Positions 48,701 through 61,335 of a stretch of DNA of 64,000 bases are shown piece after piece. The notes under the pieces are model-generated. The model worked only from the letters and a program-made list of their open reading frames with translations, was not told the origin of the DNA and ran no database searches. Within the stretch, counting starts at the first letter, position 1. Each line of letters opens with the position of its first letter. This DNA is from Tamarix chinensis. Its lineage: Eukaryota; Streptophyta; Magnoliopsida; Caryophyllales; Tamaricaceae. The stretch spans positions 92,628,736 through 92,692,735 of the forward strand of contig CM060177.1 in the NCBI GenBank assembly GCA_030549775.1, in the 5' to 3' direction. The position numbers and the translations under genes are program-made.

Positions 48701-48719
48701 TGGCACCGTTGCTAGGGAT
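48701..48719 (+). other. tRNA-Asp primer-binding site of element D
   Basis: TGGCACCGTTGCTAGGGAT, a close match to the tRNA-Asp type site, five bases after the LTR end. Confidence 0.85.
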
Positions 48720-48949
48720 TGATAACTTCTCCTTTGTTTTGCTATTATTTTTAGTGTGTTTTTATTTTTAGTGTGATTTGTGTCATTTCATCCTTTTATT
48801 TAGAGGCCAGAGTGCTTATGGGTATAGAAGTCTCTAAATTAATAGGATTTTTAGTTGTTAGTGTGTTTGTTTAGTGCTTTCTGTTAGTTTTTTTTAAGGA
48901 TTCTTTGTGTGTTTTTTTTTCTTTCAATTTTAACCTTCTCCTTTGAAGT

Positions 48950-50130
48950 GTTGGTGTGCTTAAGGTTGCTATGAGAGGATACTTGACCTATGGAAAACTT
49001 TGCATGAACTTTAATATAAGAGTAGATGAGGTAAGTTCATGTACCATTGATGATATACTTAACCAACTCACTTCTCTTGTTTCGTAGGTTGCCACAACTT
49101 CTTGAGTCATTAATACAAGCAAAGTGTGTCAAACACAAGAAAATCCATATGCTTACCATGTACAAGATATGAGAGGAGGAAGATGAACACGACCTAGTGC
49201 TCAATCTTTCAATAGTTTCCAAGGACATGGCCCCTATAGAAGTGCATACTATTCAAAAATGAGGCATCACCCGAACTTTGGATGGGAGATAAATAATCTT
49301 TATCAAGTATCATATCAAGACTCTTACACACTCGAATATGAAGCTTCAAAATATTATCAATACCCTTAATAAGAATATTTTCCAATTTTATAACTCCCAA
49401 GTTCAGAAAAAAATGGACAAGATTTTTGAAGCATTGAAAAACAGGAAAAACCAAGTGATACAAGGTCAAATTAAACAAAATGAAAGGATGTCAATGTTAG
49501 AGGAGCAAATGAGTTCTATGGTCAACATGATAAATCAATTACAAGCACAAAAGAGCTCTCTAGTACTTTATTTTTAAATTCAAGTTGGAGTTATGAGTAT
49601 GATGATGCCATGTCCATATATAAGGATGATTTAGTTGAGGAGGTCTCCATGGAGCATATTGAAAAGCATGATCTGGTGGAAGAAGTGCTTGTAAAAGTAT
49701 AAGAACAATCTCATCAAAATAAGGATCAAGTGAACAAAGGGAAGCATACGGATGTCAAGACTATCACTTTCATCTACCATATACCATCTTTGGATATTTG
49801 TTCCCTACTTTTGCTTGAAGATGAGAATGAAACATGAAGTAAGCCTTTGAACCACTTTGATTTTATTTATGCTAACCATACTCCTTATTTTTCCTCTTTT
49901 ATAAGGTTATATAGGTCCAAGATTGAAGAGAGTAATCAAACCATCTTAGATACATCTAATAAGAAGCATAATGCTCTAAAGGAGAGGTTGTGTTGGAAAG
50001 ATGTGTTAAAAGACTTTGAGATGGGATAATATGCTCCTCCTTTCATAGATAGACCACCATACATTAACATCGGGCAAAACATTCTCTCTTTATATACAAG
50101 CTTAAATCTTATGATAGATAAGTTGCTTTC
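48950..50130 (+). pseudogene. Gag-like remnant in element D
   Basis: A block with NPYAYHVQDMRGG, RSAYYSKMRHHPNFGWEINN and then a coiled-coil-like frame at 49338-49577 rich in Lys, Gln and Met. The HPNFGW run is typical of the C-terminal part of Athila/Tat-type gag proteins. A frame at 49847-50029 follows without known domain. Broken by stops; no knuckle seen. Confidence 0.55.
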
Positions 50131-52235
50131 TTACTAGGTCAAATCTTTTATTAAAACTAATATTTCCTCTTTTTACACCTTATAAGATATAGATGATCAA
50201 CATGAGGAAGGATTTGGTGAAGCCATTCCTAATTAGATGTAACTACCTGGAATGAGTAAACTAAGATCATGTTAGGCCGAATACATAAAAAACAAGCACT
50301 ACTTAAGAGGTAATCCAATGTGATAAGGGGGTTTTCTACCCTTTAGTTATTTTTATTTATTTAATTTTGTCTCTCCATACTTAAAATTACATGTTCCTTT
50401 AGTTGTTTACATATTGAGAACAATGTATGATTTAAGTGTGGTGGTATGAGTGTTTTTTATGTGTTTAAATGAAAAAAATGTAAATTTTTTTGGGCGTTTT
50501 TAGAGTCTTAGGAGCCCTTAACTAGTTAATGAGGTGAATATCTTTGAAATGTAATGAAAAGATGATCATAAAATCAAGATAAAGCAAGTGGAAATTATTT
50601 TTGTTAACTTCGATATAGGGAACTCATATCTACATATCTAGAGGTGAATGGAGAAAGAACATGTATGATTTTCTAACCATCGATATGGCATGTCGAGATT
50701 CATCATATTCTACTGTGAGCTTTTGAACCATATATACCTTCTTCTCTTTTCTGAGTGAATTCACATGAAATTAACTACTTGTATTGGCTTCAAATTTTCT
50801 TTGCAAACCTCATATATGCCTAATTTATTTGATCAAATTATTTACATAGCTCTTGTAATGAACTCTAAAGATTACTAGAACTCACTCTTGTGCTAGTCAA
50901 AACATGCTCTGATTGAGAAAATGATAAAAATAACTTAGGATTTTCCACCACATGACTAAATAACTTAATCTTAATTTGTGTTCACATGATGCATACCCTG
51001 TAGAAGCCCTTTGAGCCTATATACTTAATATATATTCTTTTTCATTACCCACATTATATAACATGTGTGCCTTATCTTTACCCTTGCTTAAAGCTAGTGG
51101 AAGGGGATCAATTCATTATAGATATAGAGTGGCTGTGAATGTGAAAGAAATATATGTATTTATGCTAAGGAAGGAATTGGTTATGTTTAGTGGTGGAAGT
51201 AGAACTTATATATTCATTGTATTATCTTCATTCTTCTGCATAAAAAAAATAAAAAATATATAAAAAAGAGAAAGAAAGAAATAAGAAAATGATACGATAT
51301 AAGAAAGAGAGGAAGATATGGAGATGATATTGAGAAAGTTCTATTCATGTCCTATTTTTATCTTAATGTTCTAGTTTGGTGTTAAGGTTGAGGTTTATAT
51401 TATTGTTTATTATTAATGTGGAGTTAATGCTTATATTTCATCTTATTATTAAAGTTCCACTAGTTCTTGAGCTTTTTAGCTCTAGAATCTTAGAATACTT
51501 CATATCCCTCTATACCTTAAACCCATTACAACCAATAAGTAAGTCCTCTTTGATTCTTGAGACGAGAAGCCTTTGATCTGATGGAGATTAGTCACAAGAG
51601 TTAGGTATATGGTTCAATCCATTTGACAGGTATTTGGTATCTTTCATGAGGTTTTATCTAGAAGAATATGAGCCTTCTTTATTTATATATGTCTTTAATC
51701 CATTTGACATGTAGAGTTATTTGTTATCTTTATCATCTTATCTTACATACTTGAGTGTTTCTTTTCATTTGTAGCCATGAATCTAAGAGAGAAACAGAAA
51801 AATATAGAGTATCCATAGTGAGGATGGATCTTGATGTTACTAAGGCATGGTAGATCTTCATCTATAATATTGATTTGTCTATACCTATCATGTTTAGGTG
51901 TGAACCATATGTTGAAATTGATCCTTTAAATCTTCCATTGGTGAATCTTGGTTGATTGCTAATCTTGATGTATGAAAGTAAAAGATCTTAAGACAACAGT
52001 GGTTAAGGGTGTTAGGTGTGATTTTTTTTTATTGTATGTGATTTTGTGGTTATATCATCTGCGAAGCCCTCACAAGACCCTACTCGTCATTTATGGGTAA
52101 CCTTAAGGTTTAAAGGGCTTGCTGCATAGGCTAAATGCAATCGTAAGACCTAAAATAGTGGCTAGTTAGCTTATATTTATTCTGTTTGAATCATAACATG
52201 CTTGAGGACAAGCAAAAAGCTAAGTGTGGTGGTAT
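50131..52235 (+). other. Non-coding internal region of element D
   Basis: No domain recognised. It ends with GAGGACAAGCAAAAAGCTAA, the typical approach to the polypurine tract in tRNA-Asp-primed plant gypsy elements. Confidence 0.55.
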
Positions 52236-53939
52236 TGATGAATACATATTTTAACAGATTTTATACCCTTTAATCTTAGTTTTTGTTATTTTATTTGAGT
52301 AATATATGTGAATAATTATAATTTTAGGCTTAAGAGAAAATCATTATATAAACTTTATTATTTGAGCTAAAATGACATAAATTAAATAAATTTAGAGTAT
52401 AAGACTATTTATTAATTTTTCTAATTTTATTTTGTAGGTAAAGTAAAATTTTTTTTGGCCTTTGGACCAATGGCCCAAGAACCGAAGGCCCAAAGGCCTG
52501 CAAATGAAATAAAAGAGGATCAACTGCAGGAGAAGGAGGAGATTAAACGAATAGAAGAAAAAACAAGGAGCCATCAATGTTAGAGAAGGAGTTAGTCGCA
52601 CGAAAGAAAGAAAGCCATTGAAAAAGTAAAGGAGGGATAGTAGCATACCTGATGGTTGTAGAGGAGTAAGGAAGAGAGTCAGCAACGTTGGAGAAGCGAG
52701 TGATGGGAAAAAAAAGGAAAGAAAAAAAGACGGCAAAGTTGTCAGCCGATGAATTGTGTGCCACAAAGAAGACCGAGGCACAGAGAGAGAGCATTGCAGC
52801 AGGAGCGAGAGAAGGTAGAGTCGCACATTAGCATATGCACAAAAGAAAAAAAAATAGGAATGAGGTTGCATGGAAATCAACATAGCTGGCGAAAGGAAAA
52901 AGACAGAGAAAAGAGAACCGGGAAAGTTTATTTAAGATGAAATTTGACAATTCTTTATTTGAATAAATTTTTAAACTTTCATCCATAATTAATTCTGGTT
53001 ATTTCTTTCTATATATTTGATATATATTTTTGTGTAGTTAATTCGATCATTATGGCTGGCTAATTGCTTATTTCTAGAGAATAGTCTGAAACTATATATT
53101 ATGGTTTGATATGTTTCATGAGATTGCTCTTTGACTCTATTTTAATTGCTATTGTTTATATATATGATTTTGTCAAGCATAATTTATATGGTGCATGCCT
53201 TGTTCTAATTTCTTCATAGTGATAGTATGTAGGATTATTTGACTGCTAGGTGGGCATATAAATATACTAAAATTTATATGTATAAATTATAGTTAGGTTA
53301 GATAACAATTTACCTAATAGTTTTGTACTATTTTGGGTACTTAGATTGAAATCATTCCAAGTGTACTTAATGTATTAAATCTAGTTAAATATAAGAACCA
53401 CTTGTTGCTACTATACTGCTAATATTTAATAGGATTAATATTAGCACTGTGTCATATTCATTATTTTAGCGAAGTAATATAAGATGTATATACCTACTTT
53501 TGACATACAACTTGGTCAATCTCCTTTTCATGATTAAGCGATGACTTAAAAATTATTATTATATTTTGACCTAATCTAATGGTGGATTTAAATTTCCCTG
53601 GCATATTTATCATATTTGTGGTTATCCATTATTTTTATTATTTTATTTTATTTATTCTTTTTTATTATTTTCTATTTTTAAAACTTCCATTAGTATTTTT
53701 CTTTTTTATTTATTTTGTGCACTTTAGAGTTTTTATTTTTATTATTTTTTAACTAGTTAAATAGAGGTGATCCCTCTCAATCCCCTGTATACAACAAAAT
53801 TTCTGGTATAGAATGATACCCTTATTTACCAATACTATAATAGTCAACAAAAGGGTTTAAATTACGTGCTAGTTACGGCCACACCACCCATAGGAATAAG
53901 ATCCTAGTTATCACCTTATAAGATGGGTAACCCTATCGA

Positions 53940-55285
53940 TGAGTCAAATCTACAAGTGCATGGATTATTTGGAGCATGTTAAGGTCGTATCCCATGGAGA
54001 TTTTGTTGTTAAGTATTAACCTGTGTTATTTCAACTATACAGAATTAGTAATTAGCAAATATATGGTTAGGAAATATGTAAATACATGCAAAAACTAACA
54101 AAATATAATCTCTAAATCAATGGTAATAAAATCTATGATTGAACTTTAGTCTCAACTTTGACATACACCAAAAAATTAATACCACTATTATATTGATGGT
54201 TTGAATGGCTATGAATGACTAGTCATATGTAACACATTAGCCTCTTTTGAGGTCTAAGGGTGTAATTAATCTAACATATCGATTACTCTTGTGATTAATA
54301 AATTGAATTAAACCCATTAAGCATCACTAGCTATGAATATCCTTGAGATTCATATGTCTACTATCATGATCATATTTATCTCGTTCATATGTTATGTTGC
54401 GACATTAAATCTAATCTTTCCATTATAGTTAATTTCAAAGTGAATCAAATTTAGCCTAATTTAAAATATAACTTTGGCATATAAAATATGAAACAATAAG
54501 TAATAAATATCTCCATAATATACATATCAAATCATTGTCATAATACCAAGAAAATTAATTTAATCATATAAAAATAATCTACTCACTCACATATACAATT
54601 AGACGCAAAACAATAGTCATACATAACATCGTAGAGTAAATCAAGATGTAGGGATGAATGAGAATAAACCATGGGTGATTCTAAAATTGAAGAACTCTAT
54701 AATTTATCGACTACAATGCTAATGAACTTAAATCAGAACTAGATAGTATATGCTTTTATGTATAAAATGAAGGTTAATTGGCATAAAAAAAGAGGAAAGT
54801 TTGAAGTTGCTCTTGTCCCCAAGAGAATTTCCAAAAATAAAAAGTTATGGGACTTAAATCGTGTAATTTGGAAAATACCTATCACCTACATAGTTGACCT
54901 GCATGATCGTGCGCATTGACCATGCACTACACCAGCTGATTATGTAATGACCTTGGGGGATTTGTTACTCTACACAAGCTACCAGCATGGTTGTGCATTG
55001 CACCAACTAATTATGACGTTCATTTCTTCTTCTTGTGCTTCCTTCTTTGATCTTTTGGCTCCTTCTTGCATGAGAAGTTAATTCTTCACCTTTATTGCCT
55101 TAATTCATCATTTATCTCTATTCCTTCTCAATTTCCTTCAATTTTATGTTCTTGGCACTAATTCCTAAAAAAGAATCAAAGGAGAGTAGTGACACAAACT
55201 AGTTAGCTAAACCATAAAAAATATCAATGGATTACATAGTATGTCAATTCAAATAATAAAAATATATAAAATATTAGGTTCGTCA
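53940..55285 (-). mobile_element. 3' LTR of element F
   Basis: Begins TGACGAACC directly after a purine-rich tract and ends with a CCATGGGATACGACC ... GCACTTGTAG stretch, the usual right end of tRNA-Asp-primed plant gypsy LTRs. Length 1346. The exact inner end (53940) is chosen from the TG...CA rule. Confidence 0.65.
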
Positions 55286-55975
55286 ACTCTCCCAGACTTA
55301 TTCTTTTCTTATCATCAGGAAAATACCGAAGTAGAAAAATAGAAAAAGAAGAAGAATATTGACAAAGATGGGGCACAGAGAATAAGGCCTCAGGTCATAG
55401 GTGTAGACTACGCAAGCAGGATGCACATTTACAAGACCTAGATAAATTATGAGCATTAATAATATAAAAAAATAAAGTTATAAACTATCCTCAAAGTTAA
55501 ATCACCATTCAAAATTATTTTGGCACTCTAAGGTGTTTTAGATTCATATAGATGCACAACCTTTTGGAACATAGGTTGAGTGGAGAAGTAGGCTTCCTCA
55601 CTATAGGGAACTATGACTTTCTACACTCATTTTTTCCAAGATATATCTACTTCTCTCAAAATTCTTCAGGCCAGTATCAATCATCCATATGCTTGCACTT
55701 ATTCTCAATCATCACCACACTAAAGACATTATGAAAAATAAAATCATGATTTCTTATCAATGTTGTAATGGGGTTGAGGACAAAGGTAGGATAAGAATTA
55801 GGATTGTAGATAATAACCCAAAAGCTATTGGAGAAACAACTACATGAATATGCCTTAAGAAATTTATATCATTAGTGCATAATCTTGTGCTAAGAACAAC
55901 ATCTAAGGATTTTTTCCAACGATCCTTCTTTACCCATCAAAACTCAAATGCTTTAATATCCACATCACAATTCCA

Positions 55976-56013
55976 TTACTACTACTACTACTACTACTAC
56001 TACTATTATTATT
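55976..56013. repeat. (ACT)n microsatellite
   Basis: About 38 bases of ACT triplets turning into ATT, inside element F. It gives a poly-tyrosine run in a spurious plus-strand frame. Confidence 0.9.
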
Positions 56014-56779
56014 TAGAAGAAGGCTACATTTTGATTAGTTTTCACAAGAATAACTCTACCAAATACTTCCTCATCACACCCCATGTTTATTTTTTTTAAC
56101 AAAAATACATCAAATATAGCAAGAGTTATCACTCCCTAGTTTTGATCAAGGGGAACGAAATAAATAAAGATCAAAGATTACTAATGTAGGTTTTTAATCA
56201 AAAGAACAAGTCTTAAGTTCAAAGGGATAAGTAAGTGGAAAAAATATCATTCAGTAAGCAATGTGGCTAATGTAGCTATAAAAAGAAAAACTTGTGCATC
56301 AATCATTTTTAATGTATGCATAATTAGTTAAATGTGGTCTTGAAGGGAAATGAAGTAAGTTGTAGTTTGATATATCAGAGGAGAATACTCAATGTTGGGA
56401 AAAATATGGTTGTGAAAAAAATTAAAATATCTAAGCAACTCAAAGTCTCACTAGTTTTAATGCTATCGACTCTATTTTCTTTATCTCAGTCCAAGATAGC
56501 AAATCAATGAAAATAAACTACTATAGTTCCATAATAATAAGTGCTTGGAGATTATAACAATTAGAAAGTCCACATTTACAAACACATAGGAATGATTTTT
56601 TTTATACTCACTTGCAACCTTTAGGTCTAGCTAAACATATTATCAAGTTGGTAGAATTGCTTCATCATATTTTTCATCTTTGGTCTAGTTTTGTTTTGAA
56701 GATAAAAACCAAATGCAATAACGAAACAGAGAAAAAATAACAAACATGAAAACAAAAATTAAAGAAACACACTAAAAAA

Positions 56780-58120
56780 ATTAAAAGAAAAGATAGAAAA
56801 TAGAAGAAATGCATATAAAAGTGACAATTAAGCTTATTGTGGAGGGGTGGTGGTGACTTGTGGGAAAGATTCCAATAATACATATGTTAAACCATATTTT
56901 GCATATTTCCATATAGGCCAAGTGAGAGTCGAAGCTATCCACTGTCACCTCAGTTGTGTTGAGGCACTTGAGATGTGTATCAATATTCCCTATAACGTCA
57001 CTTTGGGGATAATTTATAGAGGCATTCAAATTCCCAAATTGAGCGACCCAAGGCTTGGTAAAGGAGGTGGATGGGCTTGTAGCATCACGAGTCGGCAAAG
57101 GGAAAAGAATAATAAGAAAATCTTCAATAGGTTCATCATCAACCACAAGAGAACCATCAATATTTATGCTGAGGAGTGGTATTGATAGGTAGCAAATTAA
57201 CTTTCCCATTACCAATGACTATAGTGAAGGTAGAATTAGGTAATGGGTACCATGACACATGATTATAATAATAAATGTACCTTTGGCATTCCTTGATTCA
57301 TATATGCATAATAATGAATGTTTTAAGTCCAATTATCTTACAAGGATAATACTATGAGAATTGTGTTTTTGGGTCACACAATCTATGAAAAATTAGAGTG
57401 ATAATGCCACCCACAACTATAGGACCTAGCATTTTATAGGAAACATCAACTAAGTATTATGCCGAGAGGTAACCACCATCTAGGGAAGTGTAATTAATCC
57501 CATATTGCAAAGCAAAGAGCTCCATATACCACACATTCTTGTTATCAAATCTACCAAACATGATGGAGGATAATATTATTTGGATGACCTAAAAGAGTGG
57601 ATTATAAATCAAGGATGCTTTGGTTGAATTCTTGCTAAAGGGCTATGGTGGTTGCCCTTATTTGGGCATTAATATTTGGGTTAAAAAATTTTGAGGGTTA
57701 AAAAATTTTGAGGATCAAACCTTCTTGTTCAATTGTTGCAAATTTGGATGGAATTTTGAGGGAATACAAGTAGCTAATTAAGGCATACAATTTATTAATG
57801 AGGTGAAAACAAAGCATATCATGATTAGTCTAAAAAATAGAGAACCTAGGAACTCAAGTGTAACCCATTTAGAAGTATGATCATAAGTACAAAATATAGA
57901 TAACCAACCATTTCTATCTAACAAATACTCTACATCATCCTTGTTACCTAACATTTCAAAACCAATCCCAATAAATGGATTTTGTAGCATTGATAGGGCA
58001 TTACTGAAGATAATTAAATATGTTTATGTCATAATCATAATCAAAACTAATAATGTTGGGGTTATGGGGTAGTGGAGTTAGTGCTCTATGATTTCCTTGC
58101 CATGATCAATGTGTATGAGA
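56780..58120 (-). pseudogene. ATHILA ORF-1 / env-like region of element F
   Basis: Between integrase and the polypurine tract, on the minus strand, the frame at 57990-57778 has DDVEYLLDRNGWLSIF and WVTLEFLGSL, then around 57560-57400 a MELFALQYGI block and a LGPIVVGGIITLIF block. These match the ATHILA domain (PF03078) in the third open frame of Athila elements. A further frame (57215-56781, 144 residues) continues it. The function of this third frame is unsettled. Stops and frame changes make it inactive. Confidence 0.65.
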
Positions 58121-59479
58121 TGTTGTTCTAGATTTGTGCTCGATAATACTACAGGGGTTATTCTTTATTCATTTATTTGTTTCCATGTTCACCTAAAGTT
58201 GATAGAAATAATTTTTCAAAAAATTTAGAAAAATCAATAAAAAATTTCAACAAAAGTCATAATGTCCAATATAACAACTGTATTCAAAATTGCACATGTA
58301 GATAAAATATAATTAAGGTTCTATGGCCATGAACACAAGTCTAAATTGAGCCACATATAAGCCATGGAACCACAAGTAGTTGTAATTGAAATTGCAAACA
58401 AAAAAATAAGAGTTGAATTTAGAGTTTAAGGGAGAATTTCTCAACCAATTAGGGCAGAGGTTCAGAATAAGGAAGTGATAAAATTTTTCTTGGTTATATG
58501 TGGAAATATAAGCTTTTGTGCAGGTGGTGAGGGGTGGTTTTAATTTTTGGTGCTGGAGTGGTGGTACTAAGGAGGTTGAGGTTCTGGTTTCTATGGTAGT
58601 GTCGTATGGTGGGTTACATGTAGGAAGGAAGAGAGAAAAAAGGTTGAGGTGTTAGTCAGGTTTTTGGTGGTGAATTGGTGGTAGTTGGAGTGTAGTGTGG
58701 TGTCGTGATTGTGGTAGTGAGATTAAGTGGAGGTAGGTGGTTAGGGTTTGGAAAATGGAGGTTGAAGCATGTGTGAATTTGGAGAAATTAGGTTGAGGAA
58801 AGTCGAGGGTTGGGTAAAGTTGGCACAATCGGGCTTTTTCTTAAGTAAAAAAATGAATGCAAAGAAACTTTACGGTTATGTAGAAGTGGTGCATTGCCAT
58901 GCTTTTCCCTACATCTAATGTACACCCACTTTTTCTTCCCACTGGACATTGTTACTTTACACGACTAACCTACACAATTTTTCTCTAGCTTAAGTAGACC
59001 GTACAACCTTATTTTGCTTTCATTATACCACAATTTTCTTCCTCATTATTTCTACGACCATAGAAAATAATGATTATCAAATGTTTTTCCTTTAAAATAA
59101 TGCATTTTTTTTCCACTTTTACTGATAATAACAACACACAACAATATAAATAAAAATAAATAAAAAGAAAAAGGGTTATAAAACTATGCTTTCCTATAAA
59201 GAAGCACTTATTTAAAGTCCATAGCTTAACCGAAATGCTTTCAACCAGATGAAAGATTTGAGAGAGCATGCATGCTCATTATCTCAATCTAATGATGCAA
59301 TGGTTCAATTGTTGTCCCTTCACCATGAACACTCTAGTTGCTTCACTCAAATTCTCAACTACACCAGAGGGACATACTTGTTGAACTTGTAAAGGTCTTG
59401 GCCAAAGTTGAAAATAAATACATCTTCTCCTTCATGAAAATCTCTTTGTGTCAAGTTCCACCATTTAGTTCTTTCTTTG

Positions 59480-60330
59480 TATATTTAGACGTTGTCATAG
59501 GAATTTAACCTCAACTCATCAAGTTCATTGAGTTGAAGTTATCATTTTTGTCTTTGATTTTTTTTTTATATAAAAATTGATAACTTTATTTCCCAATATT
59601 CTTTATGCTCAATCTATACAGGAAGATGGCAGTATTTCCCATAGATCAATCAAATGGATGTGGCTTCAACAAGTGTCTTGAATGCAGTATAGTAGGCCCA
59701 TAACTCATTTGTAGCTTTAATGACCAATATTTCTTGTAGCAATTTACTATATTTTCAAGTACGTAATTCGTCTCTCAATTGGTTATCTCTATTTGGCCAC
59801 TTATTTAAGAGTGGTAATGAGTTTCTATCTTAAGAGTCACCCCGTATTTCCTCAAAATTATTTCGATTTGGTGGCTTATGAAGTGTGTTCTTCCATCACT
59901 TATGACTAGTCCAAGTATGCTAAATCTAGAGAAGTTCATATTCTTGAATAAGTTTTTTACTACCCGCAATTCATTTACAGGAGATGCTACAATCTCATCC
60001 CACTTTGAGACATAATCTACTGTAACAAAAATATACTTATTACCACGTGATGATAGAAACTACCTTTTATAGTCAATATCTTATATAATTAAACTTTGAG
60101 TATATAGTTCTAGGCCATCTAGTGCCTTCTTGAAATATTACCTATTCTCTGACATGAATCATAAGATAACACAAATAATGAAATATCTTTGAACAATGTT
60201 AGCTATTAAAAATCATCATAAAGGATCATATTAGCGACATTTTTGGAGGTAGCATGACCACCACAAGGTGATGAATAGCAAGGAAAGATTATATCATCAA
60301 CCTCTACTTCTAGAACACACTTTATATAGG
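59480..60330 (-). pseudogene. Integrase remnant of element F
   Basis: Zinc-binding part with CYSSPCGGHATSKNVANMIL, then NISRRH. Core: YIFVTVDYVSKWDEIVASPV with the first Asp, LGLVISDGRTHFISHQ with the second, KYGVTLKIETHYHS and SGQIEITN with the Glu. All three DDE positions can still be read, but stops interrupt. The end has IYGKYCHLPV. Confidence 0.82.
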
Positions 60331-60339
60331 TATCATTAG

Positions 60340-61335
60340 GGTATGTTTGAAGTGATACAACTCATCCCAATAATAATGTTTGTAGTCCATAAAGGATTTT
60401 TTTTCTTCTGATAAGAAACTTTTATACGTATGATTCTACCAACCTTGTAGTTAAAAAAAATCAATGAACGATGGGGATTTCAAAGTACTTATGAGTGCAA
60501 CCAAGTAATAATATGGCAGTGAATCATCTAATATCTCTTCATCCCTTTCTTTAAACTCTTTTATGGTATAGGAAAGGTGATTTGCTACTATATGTATGGT
60601 ACCTTCTTATCCTTTTTGTTTAGGTAAAACTCTTAGAGTAATAAGACTCATTTAGTTAATCTCAGTTTTGCATCCTTGTTAGTCAAAAGATATTTGGTGG
60701 GTACATGATTGGTATAAATAATGACCTTTGACTCAACAAGATAAGGGTGAAACTTGTCAAGAGTATACACTATGGCAAACCTTTTTTTTTTCTATTATGG
60801 CATAGTTTAGCTAAGCATTATCCAATGTGTTACATGCATAGTAAATGACATATGGTTTACCCTCCTTCATTTGAATAAGAATTTCCCCAACTATAAAGTT
60901 GCTTGTGTCAGTCATTATATAGAATGGTAGATTCCAATTAGGTGGTTGACTAGATCCATTTTCAACACTTTATTTAACCACTAATAGACATCTATACAAG
61001 TATAATCAAATACAAAAGGATCATCCTTGATGAGAAGATTTGTGAGGGGTTTAGCAATTTTGGAGAAATCCTTAATGAAACGTTGGTAGAAACTAGTATG
61101 TCATAAGAAACTTCTCACTTCTTTTACTAATTTAGGTGGATAGAGTTTGTCTATGATTTCAATTTTTACTCGATCGACCTTGATTCATTGGTAAGATATT
61201 AGATAACCAAGTAAAATTAATTCTTGTACCATAAAATGATATAATTTCTTCTAGTTGAGTACAAGATTTACCTCCTCACATCTCTTAAGTACCCTAGGAA
61301 ACTTATCTAAACAAGAATTGAAAGAGGTTGATGCA
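60340..61335 (-). pseudogene. RT thumb and RNase H remnant of element F
   Basis: From the break: [76 protein letters not shown] and [14 protein letters not shown]: the RT end of Athila/Tat elements. The RNase H part downstream is weakly recognisable. The RT catalytic DD lies beyond the truncation. Confidence 0.82.

Larger units (their letters stand above)
47889..53886 (+). mobile_element. Non-autonomous LTR element D (LARD-like), inserted in E
   Basis: 5' LTR 47889-48695 (TGATGAATACA to CACACCA), 3' LTR 52236-53886 with the same ends, and a perfect 5-bp duplication CCCAT (47884-47888, 53887-53891). Primer site TGGCACCGTTGCTAGGGAT (48701-48719) is of the tRNA-Asp type. The polypurine tract region GCTAAGTGTGGTGGTAT is directly before the 3' LTR. 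The internal 3.5 kb has a weak gag-like trace but no protease, RT or integrase. The 3' LTR is about 840 bases longer than the 5' LTR; the extra part (about 52940-53740) reads as ordinary LTR, so a deletion in the 5' LTR is more likely than an insertion in the 3' LTR. Confidence 0.9.
36966..53939 (+). mobile_element. Athila-type Ty3/gypsy element E, nested-in by a LINE and element D
   Basis: The order from left is primer site (36966), gag (about 37390-38500), protease (39440-39990), then a LINE (40332-45159), RT (from about 45250), RNase H, integrase (to 47880), then element D (47889-53886). A last stretch of E (53887-53939) runs up to the LTR of element F. All coding parts are broken by stops. 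The polypurine tract and 3' LTR of E are not in the window; element F replaces them. Confidence 0.8.
53940..61335 (-). mobile_element. Athila-type element F, minus strand, 5'-truncated
   Basis: Read on the minus strand from right: RT thumb and RNase H (61335-60340), integrase (about 60330-59480), an ATHILA/env-like region (about 58120-56780), polypurine tract (55310-55286, AAGTCTGGGAGAGT) and the 3' LTR (55285-53940, TGACGAACC to GATTTGACTCA). The break at about 61335 falls inside RT, just before the catalytic region, so gag, protease and 5' LTR are missing. It lies head-to-head with element E, whose 3' end it replaces. Confidence 0.8.

Noticed and set aside
52392..52883. 163-residue minus-strand frame
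   Set aside because: Lies in the 3' LTR of element D, antisense to a purine-rich stretch; hydrophobic low-complexity peptide without a known domain.
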